From DUOH01 sp036562625 (lineage in GTDB: Bacteria > Bacillota > UBA4882 > UBA10575), in NCBI GenBank assembly GCA_036562625.1, contig DATCJV010000146.1, forward strand, positions 1-37,507: DNA of 37,507 bases, written 5' to 3'. Under the pieces are notes generated by a model, which searched no databases, had not been told where the DNA came from, and saw only the letters and a program-made list of their open reading frames with translations. Of this stretch, positions 22,987 to 30,000 are shown piece by piece (the first letter of the stretch is position 1; each line of letters begins with the position of its first letter). Both the position numbers and the translations under genes were made by a program.

Positions 22987-25089
22987 TTATAAGTGCGCTT
23001 TTCGATCAGCCAATTCCGCTTTTTTCGCATCATTAAACCGGTCAACAGTAGAAAGATATCCGGTAATCCGGCGTACCCGGCGGATCAGATCGGAACCGCA
23101 GGAAGGACAATCTGTTGAGAAGATACCCTGATAACCGCAGACCAAGCACTCGTCGATCGGGAAGTTAATCCCGGCATAACCCATATCGCTGGCGGCCATA
23201 TGCCGGATAATCGCCTCCAACGCCTCCAAATTATCGATGGGGGGAGCAGACAATTCAATATAACTGATGTGCCCGGCATTGGTCAGTTTATGATACGGTC
23301 CTTCCAGACTGATCTTGTCAAAGCAACTGATCTCTTCCGAAACCGGAATATGAAAACTGTTGGTATAGTATTCCTTATCTGTGACGCCTTTAATGATCCC
23401 GAATTTCTTCCGGTCGAGATTCAAGAACCTTCCGGACAAGCCCTCCGCCGGTGTGGCCAGTAAGGTATAGTTAAGATCATACTCCTCACACAGTTCGTCG
23501 ACTCTCTCTCGCATATGGCTGATAATCTCCAAGCCCAACTGTTGGACGGAGGCATCCTCGCCGTGATGCATCCCGGTTAAAGCATAGAGGGTCTCCGCCA
23601 ACCCAATAAAACCAATGGAAAGCGTGCCATGTTTAATCACAGGCGCAATCGTATCCTCCGGTTTGAGTTTCTCGGAGTCCATGTATAATTTTTGCCCCAT
23701 TAGGAAAGGCATATCCTTCACCTTTAACTTAGACTGCACCCTGTATCTATGATAAAGCTGTCTGGCCACCAAATCGATAGTCTGATCCAGCATATTGTAG
23801 AATAGTTCCAAACTACCCTTGGCTTTAATGGCTAGTCTGGGTAGGTTGATTGAGGTAAACGAGAGATTTCCTCGACCGGTTGAGATCTCCTCTCCGTGCC
23901 GGTTGGCGATTACCCTGGTGCGGCAGCCCATGTAGCTAACTTCAGTTCCGTAAGGCCCATTAAAAGAAGAATCCATAAAGGAAAAGGTGGGATTGAGTCT
24001 CTTTGCAGCGACCCGCATCGCCAATTGGAACAAGTCGTAATTGGGGTCACCGGGTTCAAAATTCACCCCTCTTTTCAGTCGGAAGAGAATATTGGGGAAG
24101 ATAGGTGTCTCGCCCCGGCCTAGCCCTCTTTCGTGTGCGAGCAGCAGACACCTGGTGACCATCCTCCCCTCCGGAGAGGTATCGGTTCCCAGATTAAGGC
24201 TGCTGAACGGAACTTGCGCTCCGGCTCTACTATGCATGGAATTTAAATTATAAATTAAAGCCTCCATCGCTTGATAGACTTCATCTTCGGAAGCGTTAAC
24301 GGCAAAAGGCGCCATATCCCGGTCAAAGAAGGCAAAAGACTGCCCCCCGTGCATGTCATTTTGGGAGCTCTGCAGGATGATCGCGGCCAAAGCCGCGGCT
24401 GAAGCAATTCTCTTTGGCGGCCGGATGTAGCCATGCCCGTTATTAAACCCCTCGGTCAACAAGCGGCCCAGCGGGATTTGCACACAGGTTAAAGTCTTAC
24501 CATAGAAATCCAGATCATGGATATGTATATCTCCGTTGATATGAGCCTGGGAAAACTCCTCCGGGATCAAACGGTAAAGATAATACTTCTTACTGGCTGC
24601 CGAGGCAATCTGCAACATCTTGGCGGAAGGAGAATTACTCACATTGGCGTTCTCCCTATTGGTTTCGACCAAAATTTCCTCCACCGCATCCATCAAATCG
24701 GACTTTGCTTCGCGCAGCCGCGTACGACGGTCGCGATAAAGGATATAGGCTTTGGCGGTTTTGGCGTGTCCAGTTTCGATCAAGACCTTTTCTACAGCAT
24801 CCTGTACTTCTTCCACTGTAGGAATACCGTTCTTCTTTGTTTTTTTCAAATAGTTCATTACCACTTGCGCAATTTCCCCGGCCAGCTGTCGATCTTCACC
24901 ACCAACCGCTCTGGCTGCTTTAAAGATCGCTTCCGCAATCTTCTCGTGGTTAAACTCGACTATTCTCCCGTCCCGCTTCATGATGGAACGAAAGCCCCTC
25001 TCTCCGGAGGAAGAGATTCCTTTGTTGGAAAAAGAAAAAACCTTTCCTTTCTCCATTTCACTAAAGATTTCTTCCTGAACTTTCGCCAT
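22987..25089 (-). CDS. nrdD: Anaerobic (class III) ribonucleoside-triphosphate reductase
   Basis: Glycyl-radical enzyme making dNTPs from NTPs in the absence of oxygen. 700 residues: an N-terminal ATP cone (RDGRIVEFNHEKIAEAI, about 40-130), the ten-stranded barrel with GDIHIHDLDFYG and NDMHGGQSFAFFD, a C-terminal zinc site with two Cys-x-x-Cys pairs (CLVCG and CPSCG), and the glycyl radical site RRITGYLST with the radical glycine at G677. The ATG at 25089 follows GGGAGGAG by seven bases. It lies 18 nt after nrdR and is surely cotranscribed. The activating enzyme gene nrdG, often adjacent, is not in the window. Confidence 0.97.
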   Translation of the reverse strand: MAKVQEEIFSEMEKGKVFSFSNKGISSSGERGFRSIMKRDGRIVEFNHEKIAEAIFKAARAVGGEDRQLAGEIAQVVMNYLKKTKKNGIPTVEEVQDAVEKVLIETGHAKTAKAYILYRDRRTRLREAKSDLMDAVEEILVETNRENANVSNSPSAKMLQIASAASKKYYLYRLIPEEFSQAHINGDIHIHDLDFYGKTLTCVQIPLGRLLTEGFNNGHGYIRPPKRIASAAALAAIILQSSQNDMHGGQSFAFFDRDMAPFAVNASEDEVYQAMEALIYNLNSMHSRAGAQVPFSSLNLGTDTSPEGRMVTRCLLLAHERGLGRGETPIFPNILFRLKRGVNFEPGDPNYDLFQLAMRVAAKRLNPTFSFMDSSFNGPYGTEVSYMGCRTRVIANRHGEEISTGRGNLSFTSINLPRLAIKAKGSLELFYNMLDQTIDLVARQLYHRYRVQSKLKVKDMPFLMGQKLYMDSEKLKPEDTIAPVIKHGTLSIGFIGLAETLYALTGMHHGEDASVQQLGLEIISHMRERVDELCEEYDLNYTLLATPAEGLSGRFLNLDRKKFGIIKGVTDKEYYTNSFHIPVSEEISCFDKISLEGPYHKLTNAGHISYIELSAPPIDNLEALEAIIRHMAASDMGYAGINFPIDECLVCGYQGIFSTDCPSCGSDLIRRVRRITGYLSTVDRFNDAKKAELADRKAHL

Positions 25090-25107
25090 GTGACTGCTCC
25101 TCCCACA

Positions 25108-25572
25108 TCATTTATTATTTCTTGACCCAAGAAGGTTCTGTAATTCCGCCATAAAAATATCCAAGTCTTTAAACTGCCGGTAGACGGAGGCAAAGCGAAC
25201 ATAAGCCACTTCGTCAACTTCTTTCAATTCCTGCATAATGTATTCGCCAATCACGGCGCTGGATACTTCATTCTCGGCTCGGTTGCGAACAGTCCACTCC
25301 ACCTTGTCGACGATCTTCTCCAAAGTCTCAAAGGAGAGAGGCCGCTTCTCACAGGCCTTACGTAATCCTTTTAAAATCTTCTTTCTGTCAAAAGGCTCAC
25401 GCCGGCCGTCTTTTTTCCGTACAACCAAGGGTTCTTCTTCCAGCCGTTCATAAGTGGTGAACCTTTTCCCGCAAGTAAAACACTCTCGTCTCCGGCGAAT
25501 CGCCATCCCTTCTTCTGATGAGCGGGAATCAAGCACCCGGTTTTCCCGATTGCCACAATGTGGGCAGCGCAA
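25108..25572 (-). CDS. nrdR: Transcriptional repressor NrdR
   Basis: Nucleotide-sensing repressor of ribonucleotide reductase genes. 154 residues: an N-terminal zinc ribbon (CPHCG at 3-7 and CFTCGKRF near 31-38) and an ATP cone (VVRKKDGRREPFDRKKILKGL onward) that reads ATP/dATP levels. The TTG start at 25572 lies seven bases after GGAGGG. It heads the nrdR-nrdD unit, and two NrdR boxes overlap its promoter about 210 nt upstream, so it should regulate itself together with nrdD. Confidence 0.97.
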   Translation of the reverse strand: MRCPHCGNRENRVLDSRSSEEGMAIRRRRECFTCGKRFTTYERLEEEPLVVRKKDGRREPFDRKKILKGLRKACEKRPLSFETLEKIVDKVEWTVRNRAENEVSSAVIGEYIMQELKEVDEVAYVRFASVYRQFKDLDIFMAELQNLLGSRNNK

Positions 25573-25718
25573 CCTTCATCCCTCCTCCGCCACCTGGCTC
25601 AACCTGTGCGGATATAACTCCGAATCAAGCCTTCTACAAACAGATATGCCGCAAACTTTTACGCCTTTGTTAGGTTGTGATTTGCGGCAAATTTCACTGG
25701 TGCATATAGTATTACCTT

Positions 25719-25747
25719 CGGTTCCCGCAAAAAGCAGAACTTCCTGC
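25719..25747 (-). promoter_or_regulatory. Weak sigma-H-like motif in the nrdR leader
   Basis: Minus-strand GCAGGAAGT (25747-25739), with 14 nt between AGGAAGT and GAACCG (25724-25719). Spacing fits, but the -10 core is GAAC. The rest of the leader (25573-25718) contains a perfect 9-bp inverted repeat TTTGCGGCA/TGCCGCAAA. Confidence 0.3.
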
Positions 25748-25765
25748 CAGACCTTTCAGGAATAC

Positions 25766-25818
25766 ACACCATATTTAGTAGGCTATCTTATTATAAAATC
25801 TATATATGGGGTTGTCCA
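25766..25818 (-). promoter_or_regulatory. nrdRD promoter with two NrdR boxes
   Basis: Minus-strand TGGACA (25818-25813), 17 nt, TATAAT (25795-25790). Two 16-bp sites at 25766-25781 and 25797-25812 each match about 12 of 16 positions of the NrdR box consensus ACACWATATATWGTGT. They are exactly 31 bp apart, the three-helical-turn spacing usual for paired NrdR boxes, and flank the -10 element, one filling the spacer and one covering the start site. Confidence 0.8.
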
Positions 25819-26152
25819 CCCCCCTCTTTCCCCGGAATTTGGTTTAATCCGGGGTTTTCTAGTAAAAACCTCTAAATTAACACCCGGATTCCTTTTCACC
25901 AAAAAATCCTATCTAAACCTGGAAAAACCCCTGCTTAAAGCGGTGCTAAGCCAGAAAAAAACAACTTAAAAAATCCGCTTGCCACCGGAGTGATACCTGA
26001 AAACGCGCCGGTCCATCTGTATCTCTTGGCGCCGGATACTTTCTGGTTCCGGCTTTTCGTATAGGCCTTCCCGCTACTACTGCAGCCCGGCAGGGATGAT
26101 GACTATAGCATGGGCAATGAGCATTGCATGAGTATGCATGAGTAATGGACAT
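25819..26152. other. Intergenic region between the nrdRD promoter and the candidate RNA gene
   Basis: It holds a plus-oriented hairpin CCCCGGA/TCCGGGG (25830-25836 with 25848-25854) followed by TTTT, although no plus gene precedes it; a GC-rich stretch (about 25975-26090) with several possible stems; and three tandem imperfect copies of ATGAGnATnGC (26117-26147). No coding sequence is supported. Confidence 0.4.
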
Positions 26153-26175
26153 AAAAAAAATCCGCCTGACGGCGG
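26153..26175 (-). terminator. Terminator of the candidate RNA gene
   Basis: CCGCC/GGCGG stem (26171-26175 with 26162-26166), GTCA loop, followed by A and eight T on the minus strand. Confidence 0.8.
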
Positions 26176-26346
26176 TTAATTTAAAAACATTCGAAACCTG
26201 TAATCGAAACCTATAGTTCCAACGATCCGAACCCGTCTCGACTGCCGGCGTGGTCAGAGACGGGGCGAGCACCCCAATGCCGCCGGCGCCTAGCGTCACT
26301 GTGACGCTCTACAATCCTCGATGGTAACCAGGGAATCAAGGATTGT
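26153..26346 (-). ncRNA. Candidate structured non-coding RNA with pseudoknot
   Basis: An intergenic stretch of about 194 nt bounded by a promoter and a terminator. On the minus strand the order is: a 12-bp stem with one wobble pair (26346-26335 with 26322-26311); a 7-bp hairpin AGCGTCA/TGACGCT (26308-26292); then two interleaved perfect helices, GCCGGCG/CGCCGGC (26287-26281 with 26250-26244) and CCCGTCTC/GAGACGGG (26264-26257 with 26239-26232), which form a pseudoknot; then two direct copies of AGGTTTCGA; then the terminator. No protein frame fits. I do not recognise a known RNA family. Confidence 0.5.
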
Positions 26347-26352
26347 GTCTAA

Positions 26353-26381
26353 ATATTACCATATAAAGTCCTATTATTCAA
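26353..26381 (-). promoter_or_regulatory. Promoter of the candidate RNA gene
   Basis: Minus-strand TTGAAT (26381-26376), 17 nt, TAATAT (26358-26353): four of six matches in each hexamer. The predicted start falls at about 26346, the first base of the first stem. Confidence 0.5.
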
Positions 26382-26507
26382 CATGTGATCTCTAGCAGGA
26401 TCAATAATTATTTCCATTATAAACCTGTTTTCGCCTGATTTTAGATAATTACTCACTTTTCCATGAAAAACGGACACATATCGAAAATTGTCGAATAATC
26501 TAGTCTT

Positions 26508-27821
26508 TTATCGGGGTTCAGTAAACGCTTCCCTTAAAGCATCCGCCCGTTTCCGGGTCTCCCGGCAAACTTCTTCTTCATCACCTTTGAGAATCTTCCC
26601 ATCCTCCACCAACCATTCCCCGTTGACCATCACTCCGGTGACATCCCCGCCCCGCGCGGTATAGACCAGAAGAGCCACTGGGTTATGACAGGGAGTCAGA
26701 TGGCTTTTATGTAAACTAATCCGGATCAAATCAGCCTTCTTCCCCTGTTCCAAACTGCCGATCTGGTCTTCCAACCCTAAAGCCCGCGCTCCCTCGATAG
26801 TAGCCATCCGGAGCGCGGTCTCCGCCGTCAGCGCCGTGGGTTCTTCCGTGGCCAACTTATGCAGGAGCGCTGCTGTACGCATCTCGGTAAACATATCCAG
26901 CCGGTTATTACTAGCGGCGCCATCCGTGCCCAAACCCACCGGAATTTTGGCGGCCAGCATTTTAACTACCGGCGCAATGCCGCTGGCCAACTTCATATTA
27001 CTAGAAGGATTATGGGCCACCCCCACCTTCTGCCGGGACAGATATGAGATTTCAGCGTCATCCAACCAGACCCCATGAGCCGCCAAGACCGGACGGGAAA
27101 AGACCCCCTGCTCCGCCAGGTAAGCCACCGGACGCTTACCATAGGACCTTCCGATCTGCTCCAGTTCATCCTTGGTTTCAGAAAGATGGATATGAATACC
27201 AAGTTGATAATGGCGGGCTGCAGTAACAACCTCTTTCAGAAAATCCGGCGGACAAGTATATGGCGCATGAGGGGCAAGCATCATCTGAATTCTTCCCTCT
27301 GCTTTCCCCCGCCACTTTTTAGCCTGTTCCACCGCTTCCTCCAGGTTCTTCTCGGCCTGCGGATTAACACCGATCAACCCCCTGGACAGAACAGCCCGGA
27401 TGCCGCTTTCTTCTGTGGCCCGTGCCACCTCATCCTGGAAGAAATACATATCTGCAAATGTAGTTGTTCCGGAGAGCAACATCTCATTAATCGCCAGTCT
27501 GGTTCCCCAATATACGTCTTCGGCTGTTAAGTTTTCTTCCAAAGGCCAGATCTTCTCCTGCAACCACGCCATCAGAGGAAGATCATCCGCAAAGTTTCGA
27601 AAGAGTACCATCGCCGCATGGGTGTGTGTATTGATTAAACCCGGCATAATAATGGAGTCACTGGCGTCCACCAGCTCCCAGTCGGGTTCCGGCTGCTGAT
27701 CCTTCCAGGGGGCTACCGCTGCAATCTTATCGCCTACAATCTTAACCATCCCATCTTTAATCGGCGCTTTTCCCTCAGCCATGGTCAAGACCCAACCGCC
27801 CCTAATCACCTTGGTTTTCAT
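26508..27821 (-). CDS. mtaD: 5-methylthioadenosine/S-adenosylhomocysteine deaminase
   Basis: Amidohydrolase of 437 residues that deaminates MTA and SAH (and probably 5'-deoxyadenosine) to the inosine forms. Metal ligands: H66 and H68 in INTHTHAAM, the histidines in GIHIHLSET and LAAHGVWL, and the aspartate in LGTDGAASNN. The start ATG follows AGGAGGGG by six bases. It is the last gene of the mrfA-mtnP-ahcY-mtaD cluster, 12 nt after ahcY. Its presence beside ahcY and mtnP suggests that MTA and SAH are deaminated before they are split. Confidence 0.93.
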   Translation of the reverse strand: MKTKVIRGGWVLTMAEGKAPIKDGMVKIVGDKIAAVAPWKDQQPEPDWELVDASDSIIMPGLINTHTHAAMVLFRNFADDLPLMAWLQEKIWPLEENLTAEDVYWGTRLAINEMLLSGTTTFADMYFFQDEVARATEESGIRAVLSRGLIGVNPQAEKNLEEAVEQAKKWRGKAEGRIQMMLAPHAPYTCPPDFLKEVVTAARHYQLGIHIHLSETKDELEQIGRSYGKRPVAYLAEQGVFSRPVLAAHGVWLDDAEISYLSRQKVGVAHNPSSNMKLASGIAPVVKMLAAKIPVGLGTDGAASNNRLDMFTEMRTAALLHKLATEEPTALTAETALRMATIEGARALGLEDQIGSLEQGKKADLIRISLHKSHLTPCHNPVALLVYTARGGDVTGVMVNGEWLVEDGKILKGDEEEVCRETRKRADALREAFTEPR

Positions 27822-27833
27822 CCCTAACCCCTC

Positions 27834-29081
27834 CTAACCTCTACCCTTTATATAGTTAATCTGTTCTGTGGTCAGAGTATCAATCTTAACGCCATTGGCG
27901 GCCAAGGCCAGTTCGGCCACTTGCCGATCAAGTTCCTGGGGAACAGGATACACCCCGGGCGACAACTGTCTCCCCTGCTCATTAAGGTACAAGACAGAAA
28001 GCGCTTGCAGAGCAAAGGAAAGATCCATAATTTCCGCCGGGTGTCCGTCTCCGGCGGCTAGGTTGACCAAACGTCCCTCCCCCAGCAGATAAAGGCGCCT
28101 GCCGTCCGGCAGCCGGTATTCGGTAATATTCTGACGGACCTCTCTACTTTCCACCGCCATAGCTGTTAAGGCTTTCTTGTCAATCTCCACATCAAAATGG
28201 CCGGCATTCGCCAAGAGCACCCCGTCTTTCATTACTTGAAAATGCTCTTCCCTCAGTACACCCGTGCAGCCAGTTACAGTAACAAAAATATCACCGTGAC
28301 AGGCGGCCTCCAGCGCCGGAAGCACGGAAAAGCCATCCATGAGGGCTTCTAAGGCCCGTACCGGATCAACCTCACAGATAATCACCTGCGCTCCCAAACC
28401 CTTGGCCCGCATGGCCACGCCCTTGCCGCACCACCCGTAGCCCATCACGACCACGGTTTTCCCGGCAATCAACAGGTTGGTGGTACGCATGATCCCATCC
28501 CAACTGGACTGACCGGTCCCGTAACGGTTATCAAATAAATGCTTGCAATAAGCGTCATTCACCGCGATCATCGGGAACTTGAGTCTGCCCTGCTCCGCCA
28601 GGCCCCGTAACCGGTGAACTCCGGTAGTGGTCTCTTCACAACCGCCCACCACCGTCCGGAGCAGATCCTGCTCCTTCGTATGCAGCAGGTTGACTAGATC
28701 TCCTCCGTCGTCAATAATATACTCCGGTCCTATGCTCAAAGTATTACTGAGATGAGAAAAATATTCCTCTTCTGTCGCTCCGTGCCAGGCATAGACGGAA
28801 AGGCCATATTCAACTAAAGCGGCGGCCACATCATCCTGAGTGGACAGGGGATTGCTCCCGGTCACGCTGACCTCCGCTCCCAATAAGCTCAGGGTCAAAG
28901 CCAGATAAGCGGTTTTTGCCTCCAAATGCACAGAGACGGCGATCTTCTTTCCTGCCAATGGCCGGGCCTGTTGATGGCGTTGGCGGACCACGTTTAGCAC
29001 AGGCATGTGCCGCTCCACCCACTCAATTTTTCTCCGTCCGGCCGGGGCTAACGATAAATCACGCACTAAGTATTTGGACAT
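27834..29081 (-). CDS. ahcY: Adenosylhomocysteinase (SAH or S-inosylhomocysteine hydrolase)
   Basis: NAD-dependent hydrolase of 415 residues splitting SAH, or the deaminated S-inosylhomocysteine, to homocysteine and nucleoside. Visible: AVSVHLEAKTAYL, CEETTTGVHRL, the substrate and NAD residues NDAYCKHLFDNRYGTGQS, the Rossmann motif GYGWCGKGVAMRAKGLGA, and ANAGHFDVEI. It lacks the C-terminal KPDxYRY extension of the eukaryotic type and ends soon after INYIKG, like the archaeal and thermophile form. Start at ATG 29081 after GGAGGAG; the frame is open ten codons further upstream. Confidence 0.95.
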   Translation of the reverse strand: MSKYLVRDLSLAPAGRRKIEWVERHMPVLNVVRQRHQQARPLAGKKIAVSVHLEAKTAYLALTLSLLGAEVSVTGSNPLSTQDDVAAALVEYGLSVYAWHGATEEEYFSHLSNTLSIGPEYIIDDGGDLVNLLHTKEQDLLRTVVGGCEETTTGVHRLRGLAEQGRLKFPMIAVNDAYCKHLFDNRYGTGQSSWDGIMRTTNLLIAGKTVVVMGYGWCGKGVAMRAKGLGAQVIICEVDPVRALEALMDGFSVLPALEAACHGDIFVTVTGCTGVLREEHFQVMKDGVLLANAGHFDVEIDKKALTAMAVESREVRQNITEYRLPDGRRLYLLGEGRLVNLAAGDGHPAEIMDLSFALQALSVLYLNEQGRQLSPGVYPVPQELDRQVAELALAANGVKIDTLTTEQINYIKGRG

Positions 29082-29158
29082 CCCTTTGTCTCCTCCTCTA
29101 CCAGCAAACAAACATCAGCCGTCTGCTCCTCTTTTACCGCGTCTGCCGGAAAATAAGA

Positions 29159-29950
29159 TTACTTATTAAAAAGCCTCTCTACTCCCTGAACAGCGTTTTT
29201 ACATGCACAGGCGCGTTCTACCGGGATGTTTTCTAAAGACTTCATTAGCAATGTACGTAGATGATCGGTATTCTCCCTCATGATCTCCAAAACTTCTTCA
29301 TGAGAGAGTGGCCCGGCGGAAATTCCGGCCGCGAAGTTCGTTACCATGGAGACCGTGGCGTAACAAATTCCGACCTCTCTAGCTAATACCACCTCCGGCA
29401 CATTAGTCATCCCTACCAAATCGCCGCCAATCCGGGAAAACATGGTAATCTCCGCCGGAGTCTCAAATCTGGGACCTTCAGTGCAGACATAAACCCCCCG
29501 ATCATGCAAGGTAACCTCCATCCCCCGGCCGGCTTCCAACAGAACTCTTCTCAGTTCGGGACAGTAAGGTTCGGTATAATCCACATGCACCACACCGAGC
29601 TCACCGCCTTCAAAAAAGGTGTTTCGGCGATTCTTGGTAAAATCCAGAAACTGATCGATGATTACAAAATCCCCCGGTTTCATCTGCGGATTTAGACTGC
29701 CCACCGCAGTGGTGGCGATAATCCTCTCCACCCCCATTGAGCGCAGCCCCCAAAGATTGGCCTGATAATTAATGCGGTGCGGCGGTACGGTATGTTTAGC
29801 CCCGTGTCTGGGCAGGAAAGCCACCTCCCTGCCTTGATACTCCCCAACCAACGGAGTAATCATGCCGTAAGGCGTCTCCACCTTAACTTCCCTAACTTTT
29901 TCCAGCATTGAGGGGTTGTAAACTCCGGAACCTCCAATGATCGCCAACAT
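29159..29950 (-). CDS. mtnP: S-methyl-5'-thioadenosine (or -inosine) phosphorylase
   Basis: Purine nucleoside phosphorylase of the MTAP family, 263 residues: AIIGGSGVY, PRHGAKHTVPPHRINYQANLWGL in two blocks, TEGPRFETPAEI, GMTNVPEVVLARE. Near the C-terminus, human MTAP has T-D-Y-D (aspartates contacting the 6-amino group), whereas this protein reads VTNFAAG, like 6-oxopurine phosphorylases and bacterial methylthioinosine phosphorylase. Together with the adjacent deaminase gene this suggests methylthioinosine as substrate. Start at ATG 29950 after AAGGAGAG. Confidence 0.92.
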   Translation of the reverse strand: MLAIIGGSGVYNPSMLEKVREVKVETPYGMITPLVGEYQGREVAFLPRHGAKHTVPPHRINYQANLWGLRSMGVERIIATTAVGSLNPQMKPGDFVIIDQFLDFTKNRRNTFFEGGELGVVHVDYTEPYCPELRRVLLEAGRGMEVTLHDRGVYVCTEGPRFETPAEITMFSRIGGDLVGMTNVPEVVLAREVGICYATVSMVTNFAAGISAGPLSHEEVLEIMRENTDHLRTLLMKSLENIPVERACACKNAVQGVERLFNK

Positions 29951-30000
29951 AAAAAACTCTCCTTTCCTCTGTGGACAAGTAGTCATCACCAAATTTTACT

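Noticed and set aside
22851..23045. 64-codon (or 39-codon) frame after nrdD
   Set aside because: No ribosome site, overlaps the end of nrdD, and crosses a perfect 8-bp hairpin that more likely belongs to the nrdD 3' end. A small membrane peptide cannot be fully excluded.
25946..26299. Minus-strand frame of 117 codons
   Set aside because: It runs straight through the eight-T terminator and the candidate RNA gene, and the product has no protein-like pattern.
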